17,121 nt of DNA from Giesbergeria sp. (GTDB lineage: Bacteria; Pseudomonadota; Gammaproteobacteria; Burkholderiales; Burkholderiaceae_C). A model generated the notes under the pieces. It was not told the DNA's origin. It saw nothing but the letters and a program-made list of their open reading frames with translations, and did not search any database. This document shows positions 1 through 7,983 of the stretch, piece by piece. The DNA lies in NCBI GenBank assembly GCA_030690515.1, contig JAUYGP010000100.1, positions 1-17,121 of the forward strand, read 5' to 3'. A program made the translations under genes and the position numbers. Positions within the stretch are counted from its first letter, which is position 1; each line of letters begins with the position of its first letter.

Positions 1-130
1 CACAAAAGTATTCGGGCAGCACGGCCAACTCCACTCCGGACGCAGCAGCCTGCTCCAGCAGTTGCCGGGCCGTGGCCAGGTTATCGTCCCGCCGGGGGCT
101 GGACACCATTTGCAAGGCGGCGACTTTCAT
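1..130 (-). CDS. Carbon-nitrogen hydrolase (nitrilase superfamily), N-terminal 43 residues only
   Basis: The gene starts at 130 on the minus strand and runs off the left edge of the window. The visible residues begin MKVAALQMVSS and end in AVLPEYFC. The opening beta strand (VAALQMVSS) and the LPE motif at residues 38-40 are typical of the Nit branch of the nitrilase superfamily, where this Glu (here E40) is the first member of the Glu-Lys-Cys catalytic triad. The family hydrolyses C-N bonds of amides such as deaminated glutathione or omega-amidated acids; the substrate cannot be told from this fragment. Its ATG overlaps the TGA of the yhdP gene in an ATGA at 130-127, so the two are almost certainly one transcript with coupled translation. 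The Lys and Cys of the triad lie outside the window. Confidence 0.88.
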   Translation of the reverse strand, partial: MKVAALQMVSSPRRDDNLATARQLLEQAAASGVELAVLPEYFC

Positions 131-3100
131 GAGGGGGCTCCTGGGAGTTGGGGTGCGCGGGCCGGTGCTGACGGTGGCGCACTGGCGGCCGCCGCAGGTG
201 CTGCGGGCGCAACTGTGGCGGCGCGGCTGCGGCGGGGGATACGGGTCACCTGCGGTTCGGTCCAGGTGCCATCCACGCGGAACTCCTGGGTGGCGGCCTC
301 AATGAGCGGGCCCCGCAGGAAGACCTGCGCCAGGAAGCTGCCCAGACCGATCACCGGGTTGATGGCCGTGGCCACCAGGGAGGCGGTCATGGCATTGATC
401 TCGGGCACCACCACCACATGCAATTCCTGGGTTTCGCGGGCGATGTCCGCCCGACCTTCCATCAGCACCGCGGCATTCACGCCCTTCATCTGCAGGTTGT
501 TGGTGGTGGCCACGCCCTGCTCGATACGCAGGTCGCCACGCACGAAGTCAAAAGCAAAGCCTTCGCTGAAGACATCGCGAAAATCCAGCGTCAACCGCCG
601 CGGCAGCGATTGCAAACTGAGCACGCCCAGCAGCTTGGCCAGGCCCGGGTCGGCCTTGAGGAACTGCCCGGTCTCGATATTGAGATTGATCTGCCCAGTC
701 ATCGAGGCATAGTCAGGGTTGATGGGCGCGCCGCGCCAGGCCACCTGCCCCTCCATGCGCCCCTTGCCGCGGCGCACCACATCGGCCATGCCAAAGCGCC
801 CGAGCAATCGACCTGAATCCTGGATGTCGAGACGAAAATTGAGTACGGTGCGCCGCTGCGCTGCCGGAGGCAGGGCCGCCGTAGCCTGGAGCGCAGCCCA
901 GTTGCCATTGGCGGTGAACACCGCCTCGGGCATGAGCAGGTTGAATTTGCCCAGCCGCCACTCGCGCTGCGATCCGTCGAGCGCGCGGTTCTGCGCCTCG
1001 ATCTCCAGGCGCCCGAGCTTGCGCCCACGCAGCTCGAAGTCGTCCACCACGATGTCAAGAGAGGGCAGACTCCCGGGCTGCGCGTCCAGCAAGGCCTCAA
1101 CCTGGGTCGCTGCACTTTGCGGTACGGTCAAACGGGCCAAGCGGGCATACAGGCGGCCGGCGGTGGCCTCTGGCCCGCTGGGCTGGCGAAACTCGACATA
1201 TCCATTGAGTTCCTGCGCATCCAGGTTGGCACGCCAGAGCAGGCCGTCACGCGACCCACCCACCAGCACATCGTGCAAGGTGCGTCCCTGCACAGTCAGC
1301 AACCGCGCTCGCGCCGCCAGCACCGTGGGCAGGTAGTCTTGTAATGCGGAGGCCACTGGCGCGGCTGCGCCCTGAGTCGGTGTGCCCATTAACAGAGACT
1401 GCCACAGGTCGACATCAAAATCACCCAAGCGGACATTGGCCACCACCCCCCGCTCAGGCATGGGGGCCGATTCTTCGGGTGCAAGCCCCATGGCAATGGC
1501 GCCGCGCAACACGCGCGGCGACGTACCGGCCAGGTCGCGCACATAGCTGACAGCCCCCACCCCGCCCATTTCCAGCGCAAGGCGGTCTTGTAAAGGCGCC
1601 GTCCGGGCAGCCACCGCGCCCGGCACCAGCGACTCGCGCGTGAGCTGGTTCTCAAAGCGCACCTGCATGGCGCTGTCCGCAGGCTTGCCCAGCGGTGCGG
1701 GCAGCGCCAAGGCCAAGCCCTGCAGGGAGCTGCTCACCTGCAGTTCCGGCACGCCGCGGCGCAGCGCAAACTGAAAGGTATAGGGCGCACTGCCCGTAGC
1801 CTTGCGCGCGAGCTGGGCCAGCAAGCCCAACTCCGGAGCCTGGCGCAGGCCCTCGGCCGATGCCGTGCCCTGGGCGCGCAGCTGCAAAGGTGCGTCAGAC
1901 GGCGGCGCGCCTGTGGGCAGGGCACGCATACCGCCCTCCAGGCGTACATCGCCCCCGAGCGCCCGCGCCTGCACGCCCGATAGGGTGAACCCAGTCTCGC
2001 TGAACTGCACCGTACCCCGGGCACGCGACAACGCCGGGGTATCGGGCGTGATGCGCACCTCATTGCCCGCAAGTTGCAAGCTGCCCTGCACCCGCGACTT
2101 GTGGAGTTCACTGATGGGCAGGCTCAGCCGTAGGCGCAGATCGGCCGCGCCGGTGCCGCTGGCCTGGTCCAGCGCATGGCCCGTCATGGCCGCCAGCGGC
2201 GACGAGGTCATGAGCGCCAGCAGCTCCGGCAGCGGGCCCCGGGCGTCAGCGCTCACCGCGACCACGGTGTGCGACAGATCCGGGATCTGCGCCTCCACCT
2301 TGGTGGCTTGCAACCCGGTGCTGCCCGCAAACCGGCTGCTTGCGCCCCGCACCTGCATGGACGAGCGCTCGAACACCAATTCGCCCGCCAGCTGGGTGAG
2401 CGCAGGCCAGGGCAGCTCGCCCGCAGGCTGCAGGCTGCGCGGCACAAAGGCATAAGTCACGTCTTGCACGCGCGCGGCAATACGAAACTCACCGTGCCGG
2501 GGATCGTTGAACGGCATGTCGTGCAGGTCGCCCTTGACGCGAAAATTCACCACACTGGCCCTGCCGGCCACCACCGCATCGCGCACATAGTTGCGCGCAT
2601 CGGGCGGGATGGACAAAGGCAGATACCGGTGCACCCGGGTGCCATCGGCGCGGGACAGGGTTCCGCTCAAATCCAGTACCCCTGGAAAGCGGGAGCCCCC
2701 GCGGGAGCTCGCCGGGTCGCTCGTATGCCAGGTGGCCCGTGCCTCCCCTTGCGCATCGGCATTGGCAAACCGGGTGTCGGTCACCTGCACGGCGATGCGC
2801 TCGCCATCGATCTGCCAGGCCACCGCGCTGCTCAGGCGGTCCAGCGGCACCACCGGATCTTCAAAGACCCCGGGCAACACCAGCGCGCCTTCGGCCACCA
2901 CCAGCTTGGCCTTACCGCCCTGCTGTGTCAGGTCGAAATCCACGGTGGCGCCGCGCACGCCGATCGCAGGCGCCTGGCCTTTGACCGCTGCGTCAGGGGC
3001 CCCCGCCAGCACCAGCCCCGACACCCGGCCGCGCGCCTGGTAGGTCTGCGGCGCGGTCGGCTCGCCCTGCCACTGGGCGTTCACCGAATCCACCAACCCC

Positions 3101-4281
3101 TGGGGGGCATACGTGCGCAGCGCCTTGTGCACGGCATCGCCCAGCGGAACGCGGTCGGCAATGCGCGCCAGCGCCTCTAAGTCCAGTAAATCGGCCTGAA
3201 ACTCTCCCTGCGCCTTTTCTCCCTTGCGGGCGACGCTGTGCCGCACCCGTAGATTGCCCCCGGGCCAGCGCAGGCCCTCCTCGGTGGTGAACTGGAGCTT
3301 TTGCGTGAAAAATTCCAGCCCCCCCGGAAGGCTTCGCCCCCCCACACGCCCCTGCACCATGGGCAGCACCAGCGGTTGCAGTTGCGCACCCAGCGTGGCG
3401 CTGACGTCGGCCAGCGCCACGTCAGCCGTGCCGCCGACCAGCTGGCCGCGCTCCACATCGACCCAACTGCGCACTGCACCACGCCCCTGGCTGACCGTGA
3501 TACCAATGTCCGCATGGTGGCGCAGGCGCGAAATATCGACCCGCCGGAAGTCCGCATAGAGCTGCCCGCTCCACTCCTGCCAACGCCCCTTGTGCGTCGT
3601 AAACAACGGTTGGCGAAACAGGCCCACCAACGAGAAGCGGTCACCCCAGGCTTCAGGAGGTGTGGCGTCAATGCGCAGGCTGTGGCGCCAGTTACCACTG
3701 CGCACCACAATATCCACGTTATCCAGGGCCAGCTCGGGCGCTCCGCGCAGCTCATCCGTCCAGCGCAGCGTGCCGCCCCGAATCAGTAACTCGGGCTGGG
3801 CAAAGAGCCAGTCCGCCGCCGCACCGTCGTCCGGGCTACTGCCTGACAGCTCCAGCCCGGCCAGCAGAATGCGGCCGTCGGCGGTGCGGCGTACATCCAG
3901 TTCCGGGCGCTCGATATACAACTGCTCAAACCCGAAGTTCCAGAGCGAGCGCGGCGAGACGGCCACCACCACACGGGGCAGGCGCAGCGCTTCACGGCCT
4001 TCGGCATCCAGCAGGGCGACGTTTTTCAACTCGATGGTGGGGATCAGCCCTTCACTGCGCGCCGAAATAGCCCCCACCCGCACAGGTACCCCCAACGCCT
4101 GGCTGGCCTGCGCCTGGATCTGTGCACGGTACTCACCGATTCGCGGCACAATCCAGCCGTGAAGCGCCCCCCAGGCCAGCGTAAGCAACAGGGCCGCCGC
4201 CAGCAGCAAACCCAGCGACCATCGTGCGAGAACTGCCATAAATTTCAGCAGGCGCGTGGGGACAATGGCGGGGTCGGTCAT
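127..4281 (-). CDS. yhdP: YhdP family AsmA-like envelope protein
   Basis: This is a protein of 1384 residues, the usual size of the YhdP family (about 1270 in E. coli). One N-terminal membrane segment (about residues 16-38, LGLLLAAALLLTLAWG) anchors it in the inner membrane, and the rest is a long periplasmic repeat-beta structure. Recognisable family sequences are PRVVVAVSPRSLWNFGF early, the YhdP central region, and an AsmA-like C-terminal domain containing GLGSFLAQVFLRGPL. The last 40 or so residues are an Ala/Pro-rich tail that is probably disordered. Members of this family (YhdP, TamB, YdbH) are known in E. coli to act in phospholipid transport from inner to outer membrane. I chose the ATG at 4281 because the membrane segment follows after a short cytoplasmic lead; the longer open frame to 4413 would run into the divergent glnE start, and the added residues look non-coding. 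No strong ribosome binding site is visible. A possible -10 hexamer (CATAAT on the minus strand) lies at 4309-4304. The gene is coupled to the downstream hydrolase. Confidence 0.92.
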   Translation of the reverse strand: MTDPAIVPTRLLKFMAVLARWSLGLLLAAALLLTLAWGALHGWIVPRIGEYRAQIQAQASQALGVPVRVGAISARSEGLIPTIELKNVALLDAEGREALRLPRVVVAVSPRSLWNFGFEQLYIERPELDVRRTADGRILLAGLELSGSSPDDGAAADWLFAQPELLIRGGTLRWTDELRGAPELALDNVDIVVRSGNWRHSLRIDATPPEAWGDRFSLVGLFRQPLFTTHKGRWQEWSGQLYADFRRVDISRLRHHADIGITVSQGRGAVRSWVDVERGQLVGGTADVALADVSATLGAQLQPLVLPMVQGRVGGRSLPGGLEFFTQKLQFTTEEGLRWPGGNLRVRHSVARKGEKAQGEFQADLLDLEALARIADRVPLGDAVHKALRTYAPQGLVDSVNAQWQGEPTAPQTYQARGRVSGLVLAGAPDAAVKGQAPAIGVRGATVDFDLTQQGGKAKLVVAEGALVLPGVFEDPVVPLDRLSSAVAWQIDGERIAVQVTDTRFANADAQGEARATWHTSDPASSRGGSRFPGVLDLSGTLSRADGTRVHRYLPLSIPPDARNYVRDAVVAGRASVVNFRVKGDLHDMPFNDPRHGEFRIAARVQDVTYAFVPRSLQPAGELPWPALTQLAGELVFERSSMQVRGASSRFAGSTGLQATKVEAQIPDLSHTVVAVSADARGPLPELLALMTSSPLAAMTGHALDQASGTGAADLRLRLSLPISELHKSRVQGSLQLAGNEVRITPDTPALSRARGTVQFSETGFTLSGVQARALGGDVRLEGGMRALPTGAPPSDAPLQLRAQGTASAEGLRQAPELGLLAQLARKATGSAPYTFQFALRRGVPELQVSSSLQGLALALPAPLGKPADSAMQVRFENQLTRESLVPGAVAARTAPLQDRLALEMGGVGAVSYVRDLAGTSPRVLRGAIAMGLAPEESAPMPERGVVANVRLGDFDVDLWQSLLMGTPTQGAAAPVASALQDYLPTVLAARARLLTVQGRTLHDVLVGGSRDGLLWRANLDAQELNGYVEFRQPSGPEATAGRLYARLARLTVPQSAATQVEALLDAQPGSLPSLDIVVDDFELRGRKLGRLEIEAQNRALDGSQREWRLGKFNLLMPEAVFTANGNWAALQATAALPPAAQRRTVLNFRLDIQDSGRLLGRFGMADVVRRGKGRMEGQVAWRGAPINPDYASMTGQINLNIETGQFLKADPGLAKLLGVLSLQSLPRRLTLDFRDVFSEGFAFDFVRGDLRIEQGVATTNNLQMKGVNAAVLMEGRADIARETQELHVVVVPEINAMTASLVATAINPVIGLGSFLAQVFLRGPLIEAATQEFRVDGTWTEPQVTRIPRRSRAATVAPAAPAAAASAPPSAPARAPQLPGAPS

Positions 4282-4381
4282 GGCAGGCAATGATGAGGCA
4301 CGAATTATGACCCGCAGCCATGGCACGGGTTCGGAGCAACCCAGGGTTCTATTACTTGCGGCAACACCGGCCGCACTGGCC

Positions 4382-7174
4382 ATGCACACAGATTTGACTG
4401 ACAGCACCCCCACCGGCCTCGCGGCCCATTCGCGCTTTTTCCAGCGCCTGCACCGCCGCTATGGCGCCGAGCTGACGCTGCTGCCACCGGGCACCCCCGT
4501 ACTCGCCCGAATGGAAGAGACGCTGCAAGCCCTGCGCGCGCGCGGTCACGACCTGCCGTCGGCTCTGCGCATCCTGCGCCAACTGGTCATGGAACGCCTG
4601 GTGCGCCTGGACTGCGAAGCCCAGGCCCCGCTGGCAGACGTCACCCGCGCCGTCACCGAACTGGCCGAACTGGCCCTGGACCAGGCCTGCCTGCAGGCCC
4701 GGGCGGAACTGGACACCCGCCACGGAGCCCCCTGCGGCCCCGACGGCCAGCCCGTGGAGTTGTGGATCATCGGCATGGGCAAGCTGGGTGCACGAGAGCT
4801 GAACGTGTCGAGCGACATCGACCTCATCTACGTCTACGAGCACGAAGGCGATACCTGCGGCACCCCTGACGGGCGCGGCCGCATCTCCAACCACGAGTAC
4901 TTTGCCCGCGCCGTGCGGATCATCTTCAGCACCGTGGGGGACACCACAGAACACGGCAACGTCTTTCGCATGGACCTGGCGCTGCGCCCCAACGGCAACT
5001 CCGGCCCTCCGGCGGTGTCGCTGGCGGCACTGGAGGAGTACCTGCAGGTACAGGGGCGCGAATGGGAACGTTTTGCCTGGCTCAAGAGCCGTGTGGTCGC
5101 GCCGCGCGCCTGCATTGACAGTCCGGCCGTGCAGGCACTGCGCGGCGTGGTGCTGCCCTTTGTGTTCCGTCGCTACCTGGACTACAGCGTTTTCGATGCC
5201 TTGCGCAGCCTGCACCGGCAAATCCGCGACCATGCGGCCAAACGCAGCGCAGGCCACCCCGAGCGCGCCAACGATGTCAAGCTCTCGCGCGGCGGCATCC
5301 GCGAGATCGAGTTCACCGTGCAGCTCCTGCAGGTGGTGCGCGGCGGGCAATTTCCTGAACTGCGCCGCCGCCCCACCCTGGACGCCCTGGAACGTCTGGC
5401 CAACGCCGGCCTGATGCCGCCGGAAACCGCCGCAGCGCTGGCGCAGGCCTATACATTCCTGCGCCGCGTCGAGCACCGCATCCAGTACCTGGACGACCAG
5501 CAAACCCACATCCTGCCCACGCGCGATGACGACCTGGCCTGGATCGCCCAGACCATGGACTACCCAGACTGCTGCGCCTTCCTGCGCCAGCTGGACGCCC
5601 ACCGCGAGCTGGTGGCCCAGGAGTTCGACACCCTGCTCGGCGGCAACGAGAAAAAGCAATGCAGTGGCGGCGGCTGCAACGGAAAGAAGGGGGACGCGAC
5701 GCCCCCCGACCTGGAAGCCTTGCTCGAACAACTCCCCGACACCTTGCGCGAGCGCGTGGCCGAGTGGCGCAACCACCCCCGCGTGGCCGCCTTGCGCGAC
5801 GAAGCGCGCGTGCGTCTGCTGCGCCTGGTGCAGCGCACAGCGCAATGGGTCAAGGAAGGCCACGCCACGGAAGAGGCCGCCGTGCGCCTGGTGAACTGGC
5901 TCGAACCGCTGCTGCGCCGCGAGAGCTACCTCTCGCTGCTGCTCGAACGCCCTGCCGTGCACGAGCAATTGCTGGACCTATTGGGCGCCGCACGCTGGCC
6001 CGCGCGCTACCTGCTGATGCATCCCGGTGTGATCGACGAACTCGCCGGCAGCGCGATGCTCACCGAGCGTTTCATCGCTGCCGATTTCGAGCGCGACCTC
6101 GCACTGCGCCTGTCCTCTCTGCGATCGACCCAGGAAGACGACGACGAAACCCTGCTCAACCTGCTGCGCCGGGCCCACCACGCGGAAACCTTCCGCACCC
6201 TGGCGCGCGATGTGGAGGGCCGCATCACCGTCGAGCAGGTCGCCGATGACCTCTCGCTGCTGGCCGACAGCGTGCTGCGCATCACCGCGCAGTGGTGCTG
6301 GAGCCGCCTGCGCAACCGACACCGCGAAACACCGCAGTTCGGCATCATTGCCTACGGCAAGCTCGGCGGCAAAGAGTTGGGTTACGGCAGCGACCTGGAC
6401 ATCGTTTTCGTGTTCGACGACGACGACGAGCGCGCCCCCGAGATCTATGCGGCCTTCGTGCGCAAGCTCATCAACTGGCTCACCGTCAAAACCGGCGAAG
6501 GTGACCTGTTCGAGATCGACACCCAGCTCCGTCCCAACGGCAACTCGGGCCTGCTCGTCACCAGCTTTGACGCCTACGCCAACTACCAGCAGCAGCGCGG
6601 CAGCAACACCGCCTGGACCTGGGAACACCAGGCCATGACACGGGCACGCTTCGTGCTGGACAGCTGCGAACCACCCGCCAACACCGAAGGTTCTGCCACG
6701 GCGCCCATGCATCCGGCCCCCACACTGCGCGCACGTTTCGATGCGGTGCGCAAGGCCGTCATCACCGCCGAACGCGACCCGGCGGCGCTGCGCCAGGAAA
6801 TCCAGGCCATGCGCGAACGGGTGCGCGCCGCCCATCCAGCGGCGGCCGGCCGGTTCGACATCAAGCACAGCCCCGGCGGCATGGTCGATGCCGAATTCGC
6901 CTTGCAGTACTTGGTGCTCTCACAATCGGCGACCCACCCGGAGCTGGTGGAGAACAGGGGCAATATCACACTGCTGCAGCGCGCTGAAGCCGCAGGTCTG
7001 CTGCCCCCCGGCGTGGGCCAGGCGGCGGCCACCGCCTATCGCGCACTGCGCCGCGTGCAGCACCGCGCCCGGCTGGACGAGGCACCCACCCATTTCCCGC
7101 AGGCTGAACTGGCGGCGGAACGCGCCGCCATACTGGCGCTGTGGAACAGCGTTTTCACCGAACCCGCTGCCTGA
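4382..7174 (+). CDS. glnE: Bifunctional glutamine synthetase adenylyltransferase/adenylyl-removing enzyme
   Basis: GlnE adds AMP to a Tyr of glutamine synthetase, or removes it, in response to PII and glutamine, and so sets nitrogen assimilation in the cytoplasm. The protein has 930 residues (E. coli 946). It carries two nucleotidyltransferase-fold halves. The N-terminal adenylyl-removing half has GMGKLGARELN from residue 131 with the metal-binding pair D145/D147 (SDIDLI), followed by FRMDLALRPNGNSG. The C-terminal adenylylating half has YGKLGGKELGYGSDLD with D671/D673, followed by EIDTQLRPNGNSG. A Gly/Lys/Cys-rich insert (residues 420-440, with C427 and C432) lies in the linker after the first half. 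I chose the ATG at 4382 because the residues after it (LAAHSRFFQRL) begin the homologous region, while the extension to 4256 would overlap the yhdP start. No clear ribosome binding site precedes it. The gene is divergent from yhdP with 100 bp between, and ends before a hairpin at 7186. Confidence 0.96.
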   Translation: MHTDLTDSTPTGLAAHSRFFQRLHRRYGAELTLLPPGTPVLARMEETLQALRARGHDLPSALRILRQLVMERLVRLDCEAQAPLADVTRAVTELAELALDQACLQARAELDTRHGAPCGPDGQPVELWIIGMGKLGARELNVSSDIDLIYVYEHEGDTCGTPDGRGRISNHEYFARAVRIIFSTVGDTTEHGNVFRMDLALRPNGNSGPPAVSLAALEEYLQVQGREWERFAWLKSRVVAPRACIDSPAVQALRGVVLPFVFRRYLDYSVFDALRSLHRQIRDHAAKRSAGHPERANDVKLSRGGIREIEFTVQLLQVVRGGQFPELRRRPTLDALERLANAGLMPPETAAALAQAYTFLRRVEHRIQYLDDQQTHILPTRDDDLAWIAQTMDYPDCCAFLRQLDAHRELVAQEFDTLLGGNEKKQCSGGGCNGKKGDATPPDLEALLEQLPDTLRERVAEWRNHPRVAALRDEARVRLLRLVQRTAQWVKEGHATEEAAVRLVNWLEPLLRRESYLSLLLERPAVHEQLLDLLGAARWPARYLLMHPGVIDELAGSAMLTERFIAADFERDLALRLSSLRSTQEDDDETLLNLLRRAHHAETFRTLARDVEGRITVEQVADDLSLLADSVLRITAQWCWSRLRNRHRETPQFGIIAYGKLGGKELGYGSDLDIVFVFDDDDERAPEIYAAFVRKLINWLTVKTGEGDLFEIDTQLRPNGNSGLLVTSFDAYANYQQQRGSNTAWTWEHQAMTRARFVLDSCEPPANTEGSATAPMHPAPTLRARFDAVRKAVITAERDPAALRQEIQAMRERVRAAHPAAAGRFDIKHSPGGMVDAEFALQYLVLSQSATHPELVENRGNITLLQRAEAAGLLPPGVGQAAATAYRALRRVQHRARLDEAPTHFPQAELAAERAAILALWNSVFTEPAA

Positions 7175-7185
7175 ACGGGCATCAC

Positions 7186-7215
7186 ACCATTTCAATGTCG
7201 AGAACATGGTTTTTT
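7186..7215 (+). terminator. Probable intrinsic terminator of glnE
   Basis: Eleven bases after the glnE stop, ACCATTTC (7186-7193) can pair with GAA-C-ATGGT (7202-7210), giving an 8-bp stem with one bulged C and an 8-base loop. It is followed directly by a run of T (7210-7215). The stem is short and AT-rich, so it would be a modest terminator. Its T run touches the palindrome that starts at 7215, separating glnE from the efflux operon. Confidence 0.45.
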
Positions 7216-7242
7216 GCAATTCAAACACTCGTTTGAATTGCA
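7215..7242. promoter_or_regulatory. Perfect 28-bp palindrome, probable TetR-family operator
   Basis: TGCAATTCAAAC (7215-7226) and GTTTGAATTGCA (7231-7242) are perfect 12-bp reverse complements around the 4-base spacer ACTC. The site ends 18 bp before the start codon of a TetR-family gene. TetR-family dimers bind such palindromes and most repress their own operon. No T run follows on the plus strand, so it is unlikely to be a terminator itself. That the neighbouring regulator is the ligand of this site is inference from position and symmetry. Confidence 0.8.
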
Positions 7243-7243
7243 G

Positions 7244-7252
7244 TGGTCTAAT
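7244..7252 (+). promoter_or_regulatory. Candidate extended -10 promoter of the efflux operon
   Basis: TGGTCTAAT is an extended -10 element (TGn followed by a 5/6 match to TATAAT). No good -35 is present at 17 bp, but extended -10 promoters can do without one. Transcription would begin about 7259-7260, at or next to the ATG at 7261, which would make the message leaderless. This fits the lack of a ribosome binding site. The palindrome at 7215-7242 would cover the upstream half of the promoter, as expected for repression. Confidence 0.4.
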
Positions 7253-7260
7253 GCGGCGCC

Positions 7261-7983
7261 ATGAACGCCTCTTCTTCTCCGGTTCCAGCCGCACAGCGCA
7301 CCGCCCGCAGTGACGGCGAGGACACCCGTGCGCGCCTGCTATTGGCGGCCTTGCGCTTGTTCTCGGAGCGCGGATACGCACAAACCTCGGTGCGCGCCAT
7401 CGCCGAGGCTGCGGGCACCAACGTGGCCGCCATCGCCTACCATTTTGGCGACAAGGCACGCCTCTACAGCGCCACGTTCTATGAACTCTTTGGCAGCGCC
7501 AGCACGCTGATACCCGCATTTGCAGACCCGCGCCTGGATCTTGCCCAAGCGCTGGATTGCTACTTTGCGGGATTCCTGGAGCCCCTCAAACACGACGACC
7601 TGGTCACCCAGTCGGTGCGCCTGCATGTGCGCGAGCTACTGGAACCCACCCATGTATGGCACGAACTGATCGATCGCGAGTGCCGCGCACCGCACAACGC
7701 GCTGGTGCAGGTGCTGCAACGCCACATGCAGGTGCGCAAGGTGGACGACGACATGCACCGGCTCGCCTTCTCGATTGGCGGACTGGTCATGCAGATGTGG
7801 ACCCAGCGCGACGCCTTGCAGGCCATCGCCCCGCAATTGACCCACCCTGGGCAGACTGACCTGTGGGCCGACCGGCTGACCGGATACGCCCTGGCCATGG
7901 TGCACAGCGAAACGGCCCGCCGCCAGGCGGCCCGCCCCCCACGCCGAGCGCCCCGCCCAACGGCCCTGAAAGCACCCCTATGA
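7261..7983 (+). CDS. TetR/AcrR family repressor of the efflux operon
   Basis: The protein has 240 residues. Residues about 22-68 form the TetR DNA-binding domain: a first helix TRARLLLAALRLFSERGY, then the helix-turn-helix with TSVRAIAEAAGTNVAAIAYHFGDKARLY. The Asn-Val-Ala-Ala-Ile-x-Tyr-His-Phe sequence is typical of the CerR/CecR (YbiH) group, whose C-terminal ligand domain is DUF1956-like; residues 90-215 fit that size, and in YbiH-type members they sense drugs or related small molecules. The last 25 residues are a basic Pro/Arg-rich tail with no known role. The ATG at 7261 is the first in frame and has no ribosome binding site, so translation may be leaderless. Its TGA overlaps the ATG of the outer-membrane gene (ATGA at 7980-7983), so repressor and pump are one coupled transcript. 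The probable operator lies at 7215-7242. The effector is unknown. Confidence 0.93.
   Translation: MNASSSPVPAAQRTARSDGEDTRARLLLAALRLFSERGYAQTSVRAIAEAAGTNVAAIAYHFGDKARLYSATFYELFGSASTLIPAFADPRLDLAQALDCYFAGFLEPLKHDDLVTQSVRLHVRELLEPTHVWHELIDRECRAPHNALVQVLQRHMQVRKVDDDMHRLAFSIGGLVMQMWTQRDALQAIAPQLTHPGQTDLWADRLTGYALAMVHSETARRQAARPPRRAPRPTALKAPL

Noticed and set aside
2176..3180. A 334-residue open frame on the plus strand inside yhdP
   Set aside because: The sequence is rich in His, Arg and Ala with no family resemblance, and yhdP is continuous on the other strand.
4352..5968. A 538-residue open frame on the minus strand inside glnE
   Set aside because: It is antisense to a clearly recognised gene, its translation is Gly/Ala/His/Val-rich without any domain, and long antisense frames are common in high-G+C coding DNA.
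7215..7242. The palindrome as a transcription terminator of glnE
   Set aside because: No T run follows it on the plus strand and no gene converges from the right. A separate hairpin with a T run lies just before it, and symmetry and position fit an operator better.
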